From: CAYPCH01 sp964409165
GTDB lineage: Bacteria; Bacillota; Clostridia; Acetivibrionales; Acetivibrionaceae
Direction: 5' to 3'
Assembly (NCBI GenBank): GCA_964409165.1
Contig: CAYPCH010000021.1
Coordinates: 1 to 37,857 of the forward strand
Length of the DNA stretch: 37,857 bases
The position numbers and the translations under genes are program-made. Positions 24,782-34,421 of this stretch are shown piece by piece (the stretch's first letter is position 1; each line of letters begins with the position of its first letter). The notes under the pieces were generated by a model. It made no database searches. It was given only the letters and a program-made list of their open reading frames with translations, and was not told the DNA's origin.

Positions 24782-25912
24782 ATGAAGGGTTTTTTAAAGA
24801 GTATCTTTTCAAGAGAATCGGTAAATACGGACAGACAGCTGGAATTAGATATAGCGAGAGGACTTGCTGTACTGTTTATGATTTTGGTTCATGTTACAGG
24901 CGAATTTTTAGATGAGAGTGCAAATGGTACTGTTTTTGCAAAAGTTGTAGATTTTTTTGGTTGTGTACCTGCAGCACCTGTATTTATGTTTCTTATGGGA
25001 GTGGGATTTATCTATTCAAAAAACCAGCACGCCGGAAAGCTTTTTAAAAGAGGAGTGCTGTTCTTTTTTCTGGGTTATGTTATGAATTTTTTCAGAGGAT
25101 TCTTGCCACTTTTTATTGGAAGCCGTCTAGGCTACTATCCTTTAAATATAGATGGGCTGGAATGGTATCATTTCTTGGTAGAAGTGGATGTTTTTCAACT
25201 TGCAGGGCTTTCAATGATTTTTATTTCACTACTTAAGGCAATAAGGATAAACCTTGTTTTCTATCCGTTAATAGCTATATTTGCAGGAATAGTATCACCG
25301 TATCTGTGGGGGCTCAAAACGGGAGTTACAGCTATAGATGTATTTGCGGCAAGTGTTTTTGGGGGTACAAATTATACATTTCATCCCTTTTTCTCATGGG
25401 TATTTTATCCTCTAATGGGTGCCTCTTTTGGATGGTTGCTAATAAGAACAAAAAATAAAAGACTGTTTTACTTTTACGCATCCATTATTTCAATCACAAT
25501 AATAGTATTAGGATTTGTTTATTATTATCAGAAACCTGGTATTGATTTTGGAATTGTAACAGGGGATGTATATAATTATTTTCATCATGGAATACTTTCA
25601 AACTTGATTTTTGTCGCATCTATTGTCTGTTGGCTTTCATTTTGGAATTTTACGGCACATACAATACCAAAGCTTTTAAAAAGCAGATTGCTATTCTGGA
25701 GCAAAACAGTTACCATTATTTATTTTGTTCACTGGATAATTATCGGGTGGTGTTCTTTCCTTGTGTTTGATACTTTTAGCATAATCCAGACAGTCATAGC
25801 AATGTTGGTTCTGATAATTTTTACAGACAGGATAACCGATCTGTATATAAAAATCAGGGAAAGATTATCCGAATGTGAAGAGATTGACATACCTGCTGTC
25901 CGCAATATCTGA
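24782..25912 (+). CDS. Multi-pass acyltransferase-like membrane protein (DUF1624 / acyltransferase-3 type)
   Basis: 376 residues with about ten membrane helices. The first helix carries the signature LELDIARGLAVLFMILVHV, with the Arg and His typical of acyltransferase-3 / DUF1624 / heparan-alpha-glucosaminide N-acetyltransferase-like proteins, which move acyl groups across the membrane. A second His-containing helix, TIIYFVHWIIIG, lies near residues 315-326. ATG 24782 is chosen, but TTG 24773 is also possible because neither has a strong RBS. It lies 80 bp upstream of the Pls-like gene on the same strand, so it could modify that product; this is inference. Confidence 0.8.
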   Translation: MKGFLKSIFSRESVNTDRQLELDIARGLAVLFMILVHVTGEFLDESANGTVFAKVVDFFGCVPAAPVFMFLMGVGFIYSKNQHAGKLFKRGVLFFFLGYVMNFFRGFLPLFIGSRLGYYPLNIDGLEWYHFLVEVDVFQLAGLSMIFISLLKAIRINLVFYPLIAIFAGIVSPYLWGLKTGVTAIDVFAASVFGGTNYTFHPFFSWVFYPLMGASFGWLLIRTKNKRLFYFYASIISITIIVLGFVYYYQKPGIDFGIVTGDVYNYFHHGILSNLIFVASIVCWLSFWNFTAHTIPKLLKSRLLFWSKTVTIIYFVHWIIIGWCSFLVFDTFSIIQTVIAMLVLIIFTDRITDLYIKIRERLSECEEIDIPAVRNI

Positions 25913-25992
25913 TTCCATATTAAATATGATAAAGATTTTACATCATACTCCAATATAGCATGTTATTTTAATTTTTATGAGAGGTGAAATGC

Positions 25993-28900
25993 ATGAAAAG
26001 CGGTTTGGTAAAAGAAAGAGCTGTAAAGAAAGGAAAGCAAAGTGTTAAGGGACATACCATTTTCAAACTGGAGTCATCTTCAGATTCATTTGTACATGGT
26101 TCTAGAATGCCCGAACTTATAAAAGACGAATGCCTTTTTGAGTTGTTTGAAGAGACTGCAAGACAGTATCCTGATAATAAAGCTGTTATATATGAAGGAG
26201 AGTATATAACGTATAAAGATTTAAATGCAATGGCAAATAAAATTGGATGGATGCTTCGGGAGAAAGGCGTTGTAAAAGAAGACAGGATTGCGGTATTTAT
26301 GTCAAAGTCTTATGAATGCTATGCTGCAATATTAGGCATTATGAAGGCCGGTGCTTGTTATATTCCTCTTGACCCGGGATATCCGGAAGACAGGGTAAAG
26401 TATATTGTTGAAGACAGCTTTGCAAAATATGTATTGGTATCTGACGGAAAAGAGAAGGGGTTTTATCTTAAAAATACCATTGCAATCAATAGGAATATGT
26501 TAGGAAAATATCAAGGGGCAAACATATCCAGAGAAACATCGGGTGTTGGTAAGGATTCTCTCGCTTACATTATTTACACTTCTGGTTCCACTGGCAGACC
26601 AAAAGGTGTCATGATAGAGCATAAATCTGCTTGCAACCTTGTGCGTACTTCCCAGGAAATATATAAGGTTACTGAAAAAGATATTGTATATCAAGGTTTT
26701 ACTTTAGCTTTTGATGCTTCGGTTGAGGAACTCTGGATGGCGTTTTTCAATGGAGCTGCACTTCTTGCACAAGATGAGAAAATGAGAAAGTCCGGTTCCG
26801 ATCTTTTTAAACTTTTAAGTGAGTTCAAAGTCAGTATAGTTTCATGTGTACCTACACTTTTATCAATAATAAATGATGATATTCCGACACTTCGGCTTCT
26901 CATTTTAGGAGGGGAAGCATGCCCGGAAACGGTGGTAAAAAAGTTTAAAAAACCGGGAAGACGCATTTTAAACACTTATGGGCCCACAGAGGCTTCCGTA
27001 ATTGCAACATGGTCTGAAATGAAGCCGGATAAAAAGGTTACAATAGGTAAACCCCTTCCTAATTACTCAGTGTATGTTGTCAAGGAAGATGGAGAGCTAG
27101 CAAAGGTCGGAGAGGCAGGAGAATTGCTCATTGGAGGCATTGGGCTTGCAAGAGGTTATGTAGGCAGAGAGGACTTGAATAAGGAAAAGTTTATAGAAAA
27201 TACTTTTTGTGATGATCCATATGCTCAAAAGCGGTTGTACAGATCGGGTGATCTTGTTGCATTGGATGAGGAAGGAGATCTGGAGTTTCACGGAAGAATT
27301 GACGATCAGGTAAAAATAAGGGGATTTAGGATTGAGCTTTCAGAAATCGAAAATGTGGCAAATTCCTTTTCACAAGTAGAAGCCTCTGTAGTAAAGGTAC
27401 ACAAATTTGACGATGAGTCTGATGCAATATGCCTGTATGCAGTACCTGTGGATAAGACTTCAGGCATTGATTCGGAGAGCCTTTTTTATTTAATGAAAGA
27501 ACGTCTCCCTTCGTATATGATGCCCCAGCACTTTATGATTATTGATGAGATACCTATACTTGCTAGTGGCAAAGCTGACAGGAAAAAGCTTCCGTTACCA
27601 TCAGGAGGAGGCTTTTCAAACAATAAAAAAATCATTGCTCCGACAAGCAAATTAGAAGAAAAAATAGTCGAAGTATATAGCCAGGTTTTTAAAATGGATA
27701 ATATATCTGTTACAGATCATTTTTTCAATGATCTTGGAGGGCATTCATTGTATGTTGCTCAGGCAGTTTCCATGCTCAGGAAGGAAAAAGAGTTTCAAAG
27801 CCTTAATATCTCGGATCTGTATGAAACACCTACAATACAAGAACTTGCTTTAAAGTTTGATAAAAAAACTGTCCTAAGTGCAAAGAATAAAAGAAAGAAA
27901 ATGAAGACTTTTACCGAGACATCACCGAGGGCACATAAAATATGCGGACTTTTTCAGGCACTCAGTATATTTGTTGTGACTTTTTTAATTTGTATTCCCG
28001 CCGGATATATTGTGTATAGTATTTTTAGTGGTTATTTTAGTTTGAAGGAAGTACTTATTGCATTATCAGTCTTTGGAATACTGTATAATCCTGTTACCCT
28101 AATTTTGGCTGTAGCATCAAAATGGCTGCTGATAGGAAGGTATAAGGAGGGAAGTTACCCACTCTGGGGATTTTATTATTTTCGTTGGTGGCTGGCCAGA
28201 TTGTTTCAGAGAATGTATCCTGAACATCTTATAAGTGGTACACCTTTAATGCCTTTATATTTGAGATTGATGGGAGCAAAAGTTGGTAAGGATTGTTATA
28301 TCGGAACTCATCATTTCGGAGCCTTTGACCTGATATCCTTCGGAGATAACACCAGCATAGCACAGGACACCCAGGTTTTGGGCTATAGTATTGAACACGG
28401 ATGTATAAATTTTGGGAAAATCACAGTGGGCAAAAATTGCTATATCGGAACGCATTCTACTTTATGCATAAATTCATCTATGAGTGATGGTTCTATGATA
28501 AAGGAGCAGTCGATGGTGCCATCGGATGTAAATATCCCAAAAGGCGAATTCTGGGCGGGTTCTCCGGCAAAACGCGATGAACGGGATGAAGATATAATCA
28601 AGCTTTCAGGAATGGAAAATGGCGTGGGAAGAGCTAAAAAGATTGTGACTTCCCTTCTACATACACTTGTTTTGGCTCTGTTTGGACTTGTATCGGCATT
28701 GATAATGTCCCAAGGCTTTGTGTTTGGCTATTTATACTACAAGTCGCCTTCTTGGATGATACTTATAAGCCCATTAACTGCGTCACTTATTGTTTTGGCA
28801 ACCTGCTTGGAGATTATCCTGCTTAAACGGCTTTTTATGAACCGTATGAAACCGGGGGTATACAGCATATACTCCACATACTATGTTCGCAAATGGGCTG

Positions 28901-30021
28901 CTGACAACATAATGTATATAAGCCTACAAATGTTGCATACCTTGTATGCCACCTTATATACAGTTCCTTTCCTACGAGCACTTGGGGCAAAAATAGGCAA
29001 GAGGGTTGAAGTGTCAACTGTTACGCATATATCACCGGAACTTTTTGAGGTGGGTGACGGGAGTTTTTTTGCTGATGCGTCAATGGCAGGTACACCGAAA
29101 GTATACAACAATAGTGTTATGTACGAAGGCATAAAAGTAGGCTCGGGTACATTTATTGGAAACAGTGCTTTGGTGCCCATCAATACAACCATAGGTGATG
29201 ATTGTCTCATAGGAGTTATGTCCATACCGCCATCTAACAGGAAAACAGAGAATGGGACATCGTGGCTTGGAACCCCGGCAATGTTCCTGCATAAAAGGGA
29301 TGTAAATAAGGAGTTTTCCGACAAAACAACCTATAATCCCGGAACGCTTCTTTATATTAAAAGACTGGCAATTGAGTTTATCAGGGTAATATTGCCTACA
29401 AATATCTATGTTTTAGTTTCATATGTTATTGCGTATATATTCCATTATTTTGCTGTCAACTTTTATTTTTGGCAAACGGTATTATTAATGTCTGTTACAG
29501 CGGTTGTTTTTGAGGCTGCACTAATATTATTTGTAGCACTTCTTAAATTTTCCGTTATCGGTACATATAGACCTTGTGTCAACCCTTTATGGAGCAACTT
29601 CGTGTGGAAAACCGAATTTATAACGGGAATATATGAGAATTTATTGGGCGATCATATCCTTACACCCCTTACGGGCACGCCACTTTTACCTATTGTTATG
29701 AGGCTTTTTGGATGTAGGATAGGCAAGAGGGTTTTTCTTGATACTATCTTTATTTCTGAGTTTGATCTTGTTAAAATTGGACGTGAAGCAGCGGTTAACT
29801 ATAATTCAACTATGCAGACCCATCTGTTTGAAGACAGAGTACTAAAGATGGATTATCTCACTATTGGAAACCGTGCAAGTGTTGGTAACGGAGCGGTTAT
29901 ATTGTATGATACATATATGGAGGAAGGGTCGAAACTTGGTAGCAGTTCCTTGCTTATGAAAGGAGAAACGCTTGAATCCTATACCCATTGGCATGGGAAT
30001 CCGTCAAGCATGGCAATGTAA
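25993..30021 (+). CDS. Single-module membrane NRPS, epsilon-poly-lysine synthetase (Pls)-like
   Basis: 1342 residues. The adenylation domain (about 30-540) has YTSGSTGRPKG (195-205), FDASVEE (240-246), TYGPTE (328-333), RSGD and the A10 lysine K527. The carrier domain (about 552-625) has GGHSL with Ser585 for phosphopantetheine. Three repeats then follow of a two-helix membrane pair plus a soluble domain with hexapeptide-repeat features (pairs near 655-715, 885-945 and 1125-1180). There is no condensation or thioesterase domain. This order is that of Streptomyces Pls and TIGR02353-type proteins, which join basic amino acids by isopeptide bonds. Pocket residues D241 A242 E245 S284 I304 G306 T328 V336 I337 K527 include an acidic Glu, suggesting Lys or another diamino acid. 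ATG 25993 follows AGAGGTG. Confidence 0.9.
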   Translation: MKSGLVKERAVKKGKQSVKGHTIFKLESSSDSFVHGSRMPELIKDECLFELFEETARQYPDNKAVIYEGEYITYKDLNAMANKIGWMLREKGVVKEDRIAVFMSKSYECYAAILGIMKAGACYIPLDPGYPEDRVKYIVEDSFAKYVLVSDGKEKGFYLKNTIAINRNMLGKYQGANISRETSGVGKDSLAYIIYTSGSTGRPKGVMIEHKSACNLVRTSQEIYKVTEKDIVYQGFTLAFDASVEELWMAFFNGAALLAQDEKMRKSGSDLFKLLSEFKVSIVSCVPTLLSIINDDIPTLRLLILGGEACPETVVKKFKKPGRRILNTYGPTEASVIATWSEMKPDKKVTIGKPLPNYSVYVVKEDGELAKVGEAGELLIGGIGLARGYVGREDLNKEKFIENTFCDDPYAQKRLYRSGDLVALDEEGDLEFHGRIDDQVKIRGFRIELSEIENVANSFSQVEASVVKVHKFDDESDAICLYAVPVDKTSGIDSESLFYLMKERLPSYMMPQHFMIIDEIPILASGKADRKKLPLPSGGGFSNNKKIIAPTSKLEEKIVEVYSQVFKMDNISVTDHFFNDLGGHSLYVAQAVSMLRKEKEFQSLNISDLYETPTIQELALKFDKKTVLSAKNKRKKMKTFTETSPRAHKICGLFQALSIFVVTFLICIPAGYIVYSIFSGYFSLKEVLIALSVFGILYNPVTLILAVASKWLLIGRYKEGSYPLWGFYYFRWWLARLFQRMYPEHLISGTPLMPLYLRLMGAKVGKDCYIGTHHFGAFDLISFGDNTSIAQDTQVLGYSIEHGCINFGKITVGKNCYIGTHSTLCINSSMSDGSMIKEQSMVPSDVNIPKGEFWAGSPAKRDERDEDIIKLSGMENGVGRAKKIVTSLLHTLVLALFGLVSALIMSQGFVFGYLYYKSPSWMILISPLTASLIVLATCLEIILLKRLFMNRMKPGVYSIYSTYYVRKWAADNIMYISLQMLHTLYATLYTVPFLRALGAKIGKRVEVSTVTHISPELFEVGDGSFFADASMAGTPKVYNNSVMYEGIKVGSGTFIGNSALVPINTTIGDDCLIGVMSIPPSNRKTENGTSWLGTPAMFLHKRDVNKEFSDKTTYNPGTLLYIKRLAIEFIRVILPTNIYVLVSYVIAYIFHYFAVNFYFWQTVLLMSVTAVVFEAALILFVALLKFSVIGTYRPCVNPLWSNFVWKTEFITGIYENLLGDHILTPLTGTPLLPIVMRLFGCRIGKRVFLDTIFISEFDLVKIGREAAVNYNSTMQTHLFEDRVLKMDYLTIGNRASVGNGAVILYDTYMEEGSKLGSSSLLMKGETLESYTHWHGNPSSMAM

Positions 30022-30040
30022 ATTATAAGCATTTTGCTAT

Positions 30041-30070
30041 AAATCCCTGGCTATTGTAAGCCCGGGATTT
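30041..30070 (+). terminator. Terminator-like hairpin after the Pls-like gene
   Basis: AAATCCC-T-GGCT (30041-30052) pairs with AGCC-C-GGGATTT (30059-30070) with one mismatch and a 6-nt loop, followed by GTTTAATAT. The T-run is short. Confidence 0.6.
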
Positions 30071-30096
30071 GTTTAATATAAAAAAATAAAATTTTT

Positions 30097-30133
30097 TTGA
30101 TTACCCCTGCTGAAAATTATTATATATTTTGAA
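30097..30133 (+). promoter_or_regulatory. Candidate sigI-rsgI promoter region
   Basis: ACCCCT (30103-30108) resembles the C-rich -35 of SigI promoters, and TGAA (30130-30133) is a weak match to the CGAA-type -10. The same region has a poor sigma-A match, TTGATT-17-TTATAT (30097-30125). SigI operons are often autoregulated, but the sequence alone does not decide between the two. Confidence 0.3.
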
Positions 30134-30160
30134 TGTATATATAAAAGGGGTTGGAGAATA

Positions 30161-30910
30161 TTGTTTTTGCAGAAGAGAGACAGCCTTAATGTAGGTACTG
30201 ATGCTAAAAATCTTACTGTGATTATTGACAGAATCCAAAAGGGAGATAATGGGCTTCGTGAGAAATTTATAAAAGACTATCAACCCTTTATATTGGGTTG
30301 TGCTTCAAAGTATATGAATAAGTATGTTGAAATAGAAAATAGCGAGGAGTTCAGTGTTGCTCTTATGGCATTCAATGAGGCTATTGAATACTATAAAGGG
30401 GAAAAAGGGCGGCATTTTTTGAGCTTTGCAGAATTAGTCATTAAAAGGAGATTATCGAATTTTTCAAAGAAAGAAAGAAGAATAGCAAATACTTATCCCT
30501 TTTCTTTTTTTGATTCTTGTAAGGATAACCCTCTTGAAAATGTATTAGCTGAAAAGTCTGTGTTTATCCATAATGACAGATGTGAGGCGAGGGAAGAAAT
30601 ATTCATTTTCAATAAAAAACTTCAAAGGTTTGGGATAACGCTGGACGATTTGATAAAAAAGACGCCAAAGCATAGGGATTCAAAGCAAATGCTGATTAAA
30701 GTTGCCAGTATAATTGCTGAGAATGAGAATTTATACGAAAAACTGGATAGAAGAATGATGATACCTATGTCCGAATTGAAACCATTAATCAATATAAATC
30801 CTAAAACAGTGGAGAAAAACAGAAAATATGTGATCGCTGCTTGTATTGCAATTAAAAGTGATCTTGATATAATCAAAGGTTTTCTTCAGGCATACTTGGA
30901 GAGGGGGTAA
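30161..30910 (+). CDS. sigI: RNA polymerase sigma factor SigI
   Basis: 249 residues with the SigI family layout. The N-terminal region 2-like part has IQKGDNGLREKFIKDYQPFI and LMAFNEAIEYYKGEKGRHFLSFAELVIKRRL. The C-terminal DNA-binding part has MSELKPLININPKTVEKNRKYVIAACIAIKSD. In A. thermocellum several SigI proteins switch on cellulosomal genes when their RsgI partner senses polysaccharide. A TTG start at 30161 is used (GGAG 4 nt upstream); a TTG at 30167 is an alternative. rsgI starts 5 bp after the stop, the canonical pair arrangement. Confidence 0.93.
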   Translation: MFLQKRDSLNVGTDAKNLTVIIDRIQKGDNGLREKFIKDYQPFILGCASKYMNKYVEIENSEEFSVALMAFNEAIEYYKGEKGRHFLSFAELVIKRRLSNFSKKERRIANTYPFSFFDSCKDNPLENVLAEKSVFIHNDRCEAREEIFIFNKKLQRFGITLDDLIKKTPKHRDSKQMLIKVASIIAENENLYEKLDRRMMIPMSELKPLININPKTVEKNRKYVIAACIAIKSDLDIIKGFLQAYLERG

Positions 30911-30915
30911 TTCCA

Positions 30916-32601
30916 ATGACTGTAAAAGGTGTAATTTTGGAACTGAGAAAAAAGGAAGCAGTAATTATAAACGAGAGGTGTGAGTATGTAAAAATAAAAA
31001 GGATAAAAGGTATGGTTGTTGGCAATATGATAGAGTACGAGGTGCTTGAGCGAAAGAACATCATAAGGCACATTGTTGCCATAGCCGGCGTGGCTGCAGT
31101 TTTTGCGTTTATAATTTGCTACTGCTTTCTTTTTCAAAGTACAAGTCCTCAAGTGTATGCATATGTGAATTTAGATATAAACCCGAGTATGGAGCTTGCA
31201 ATTGACCGGAATAACAATGTTATAGGATTGATTCCTTTAAATTCCGATGCAGAAGGCATAGTAAATCGCTCAAGTGTTAAGGGCATGAATATCAATGAGG
31301 CTATTTCGAGCATAATTGTAATACTAGAAGCGGAAGGATACATTGAGTATGAATCGGATAATATGATATTGTTATCGGCATCTATAATAGCTAAATCAGG
31401 AATTTCCCAAACTGAAATCCACAACAATACCCTTGAATTAAAAGGTGTGATTGATAATATAAAGGATACGATTGAAAATCATGAACGAATAAATTTTGAA
31501 GTGGAGGTTATTTATGCGAATCCTGGAATAAGAGAGGTATCTTCAGAGCTTAGTATGTCTATGGGAAGATACATGTTATTTACCAATGCTACTTCAAAGG
31601 GTGTTAATATTACAATTCATGACGCAATGAAAGCCCCATTAAGGAAATTGATTATCTATGCACTTGATGGAAATCCTGATGATTTAAATAATGCTATAGA
31701 AGACATGAATGATGAAACGGAAGAATCAAAAGTACTTTCAAATAAAGACAATGAAAATGAAAAGGGAGTAAGCAAACAGAAGGAATCAACACCAATACCT
31801 TCGCATGTTTTACCTTCTCCCACAAAAAGCACTGAGGAATCTAACAGAGGAAAAGAATCTGATGGAGTTTTGAGTGAAAATAATGATACTTATACAAATA
31901 ATATAAATGCTCATGTGACACCGTCACCTTTTTCAAAGTATACAAATATTCTTAGTTCTTCTTCAGCACCCGTATCAACACCTGTATCTGCATCAATACC
32001 TGCACTGGCATCAACACATGCACCTACAGAAACCTCTGTTTCAGTCCCTATTATAGCCCATACTTTAACCCCTGCCCTAACACCATCGTTAACAGCATCT
32101 TTAAAATCTGACTCAAAGGTTGATTCTGAAGTAACTAGAAAATCCAATACGAATTCTTCTTCCCATAACAATACTCAAATAACATCATGCACTCCTACCC
32201 CTATAATTGCTCCAACAAAAAACTATACGCCTGATCCAACCGAAAATGTAGTCAGCGAAACACATGCACCTGATGCTTCCGATTGGAATGGTAAAGGTGG
32301 ACCTAAAATGAAAAGAGAGAGAGAAGGTCAATGGAAGGGAAAACCAAACATACCAGGCATACCAAGTACATCAGAAACTTTAAGTCCTCCAGATGATACA
32401 AATACACCATCGTCTGAAGAGAAACCGGAAACATTTCGAAAAGGAAAGCCTAATATTCCTCAAATGGAAGAAAAGGAGGAAAAGCAGATGATACCGAATG
32501 TACCCAATATACCGGATATGCCTGATGCCCTGCATAAGTTAGAGTCTGAAATACTTCCTCATAATACCAACATACCTGTGAAAGAGCCAGAAAGGTATTA
32601 G
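30916..32601 (+). CDS. rsgI: RsgI-type membrane anti-sigma factor with low-complexity extracellular tail
   Basis: 561 residues. The N-terminal cytoplasmic RsgI domain (about 1-45) should bind SigI. A membrane helix spans about 50-73. The conserved juxtamembrane extracellular region contains YVNLDINPSMELAIDRN; Asn89-Pro90 corresponds to the autoproteolytic site reported for RsgI proteins. Residues about 255-470 are a Ser/Thr/Pro-rich linker. The tail (about 470-561) has repeated GKPNIP, NVPNIPDMP segments and charged stretches. No carbohydrate-binding module or glycosidase is recognised, unlike the best-known RsgI sensors, so its ligand is unclear. ATG 30916 lies after GAGAGGGGG and 5 bp past sigI. 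Confidence 0.9.
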   Translation: MTVKGVILELRKKEAVIINERCEYVKIKRIKGMVVGNMIEYEVLERKNIIRHIVAIAGVAAVFAFIICYCFLFQSTSPQVYAYVNLDINPSMELAIDRNNNVIGLIPLNSDAEGIVNRSSVKGMNINEAISSIIVILEAEGYIEYESDNMILLSASIIAKSGISQTEIHNNTLELKGVIDNIKDTIENHERINFEVEVIYANPGIREVSSELSMSMGRYMLFTNATSKGVNITIHDAMKAPLRKLIIYALDGNPDDLNNAIEDMNDETEESKVLSNKDNENEKGVSKQKESTPIPSHVLPSPTKSTEESNRGKESDGVLSENNDTYTNNINAHVTPSPFSKYTNILSSSSAPVSTPVSASIPALASTHAPTETSVSVPIIAHTLTPALTPSLTASLKSDSKVDSEVTRKSNTNSSSHNNTQITSCTPTPIIAPTKNYTPDPTENVVSETHAPDASDWNGKGGPKMKREREGQWKGKPNIPGIPSTSETLSPPDDTNTPSSEEKPETFRKGKPNIPQMEEKEEKQMIPNVPNIPDMPDALHKLESEILPHNTNIPVKEPERY

Positions 32602-32701
32602 GAAAATGATATCCGTGCATTTTTGCATTTTATAAAATGATAAATATATGCGAAAAGGATTCTAAATTGAAGAATTTGGTTTATTGAGATTTAACATAAG
32701 C

Positions 32702-34243
32702 CTACATCAGAGGGGAAAATATTCGTAGCACCAAGCGCAAAACTTTTCTATACCACCTGACTTTATCAAACTCTTTACTGCCAATCTGCCTGCACATTTT
32801 AAGTGTATCAAGGAAATCCTTCTTCATATGGAATATGCTTTCGGTGCCATACATCCACACAGCGCACTCGAAATGCAGATAGAGACTTCGGTAGTCCATA
32901 TTTATTGTACCGACTACTCCGTACTCGTCGTCCGATACATATGTTTTTGAATGAATGAAACCGGGATTGTACTCATAGATTTTTACACCATTTTCAACAA
33001 GTTCTTTATAGTAGGATCTGGTAACCTCATGAACAAACCATTTATCTGCATGAAAAGGTGTAATTATACGTATATCAACACCTGATTTTGCGGCCGAAGA
33101 TAAGGCTGTAATCATTTTATTATCGATGATTAAGTATGGGGTTGTTATATAAACATACCTTCTGGCTTTGTTGATTATATTGATATAAACTGTTTCTCCG
33201 ACGTCTTCACCATCTAGCGGACTGTCTGTAAAAGGCTGGACGAAACCAGAGGCATTTAAATTGTTTGAGGGGACAATGTTTTTGAATTTATTGAAATCCT
33301 CATCAGTTTTAGTAAGATAATCCCACATGGACAGGAATAATACAGTCAGGCTCCATACTGCTTCACCTTTTAGCATAACCGCAGTATCCTTCCAATGACC
33401 GTACTTGTTGACTTTGTTTATATATTCATCAGATAAATTAATCCCTCCCGTAAATCCTGTATAACCATCTATTATTGCTATTTTCCTGTGGTCACGGTTA
33501 TTAAGTTTAAAAGTCAGTATGGGAACCAGAGGATTAAAAACGCAACACTTTATGCCCAGACTTTCCAGCTTTTTGTCATATTTGTACGGTAGCGTGAAAA
33601 GAGAGCCGATATCATCATATATGACCCGGACTTCTAGTCCAAGTGAGGCTTTTTCTATTAAAATATCAAGTATACTGTTCCACATAAATCCTTCTTTAAT
33701 AATAAAGTACTCCAGAAATATATAGTGTTTTGCACTTTTCAGTGCCTTCTTAAGCTTTTCGAACATAAGCTCCCCATTTGGGAAATATTCAACTTCTGTA
33801 TTTCTGTAAGGGGGACAAAAAGCACAATTCTGTATATACTTCGACTGGTTTGCAGCATACTCACTTTGAAGACTTATATCATCAAGAGTTGCTTGCTGAG
33901 GAGGCAAGGATTCTGTCATTTTGTTCACTATAACGTTCATCCTGAGTTTATCACGGTTACTAAGTTTATTGGTAGCAAAGAAAATATAGAACAGTACCCC
34001 GAAAATGGGAAAGAGCAATACAGGAATAATCCCCGCAATTTTATATACAGGATTGCTCTTTTGGTTTATAATCCATAATACTGCAACTATACTTAGCAGG
34101 ATACTACCTCCGTAGAAGAAAACGAAATACTCGTTAAATTGCAAGATTACTTCTATTAAAACCAAAAGCTGTATTAATATTGCTATGGAGGTCAGAGTAA
34201 CCCTGTGGAATAAAAATCTCTTAATAAACCTCATATCACACAT
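32702..34243 (-). CDS. cls: Cardiolipin synthase (phospholipase D family)
   Basis: 513 residues. Two or three N-terminal membrane helices (about 15-35, 40-60 and 70-90) precede two PLD half-domains with HKD motifs: HRKIAIIDGYTGFTGGIN near residues 253-270 and HSKTYVSDDEYGVVGTINMD near 432-451. It joins two phosphatidylglycerol molecules into cardiolipin at the membrane. The length is typical of bacterial Cls. The start at 34243 (AGAAAAG upstream) is preferred over 34234, though the RBS is weak. It converges with rsgI; the 100 bp between them holds a CATTTTATAAAATG palindrome (32627-32640) but no clear terminator. Confidence 0.93.
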   Translation of the reverse strand: MCDMRFIKRFLFHRVTLTSIAILIQLLVLIEVILQFNEYFVFFYGGSILLSIVAVLWIINQKSNPVYKIAGIIPVLLFPIFGVLFYIFFATNKLSNRDKLRMNVIVNKMTESLPPQQATLDDISLQSEYAANQSKYIQNCAFCPPYRNTEVEYFPNGELMFEKLKKALKSAKHYIFLEYFIIKEGFMWNSILDILIEKASLGLEVRVIYDDIGSLFTLPYKYDKKLESLGIKCCVFNPLVPILTFKLNNRDHRKIAIIDGYTGFTGGINLSDEYINKVNKYGHWKDTAVMLKGEAVWSLTVLFLSMWDYLTKTDEDFNKFKNIVPSNNLNASGFVQPFTDSPLDGEDVGETVYINIINKARRYVYITTPYLIIDNKMITALSSAAKSGVDIRIITPFHADKWFVHEVTRSYYKELVENGVKIYEYNPGFIHSKTYVSDDEYGVVGTINMDYRSLYLHFECAVWMYGTESIFHMKKDFLDTLKMCRQIGSKEFDKVRWYRKVLRLVLRIFSPLM

Positions 34244-34421
34244 CTTTTCTATATTATTTTTAATGCATCTAAAACCTTTAAGACTGATATTGTGCAGAAT
34301 ATCCTATTGTTTCTGTATTAAACACCGATTTATTATATATACCCTTACAAAGATTACTTATACTATAAAACAAATATGATAATATATCAATTAACAAAGA
34401 GAATAAGTGAGGCGATTTTTT

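Noticed and set aside
28881..29324. 147-codon open frame on the minus strand
   Set aside because: It is antisense to the Pls-like gene, whose frame is supported by clear domain motifs; no RBS or family resemblance.
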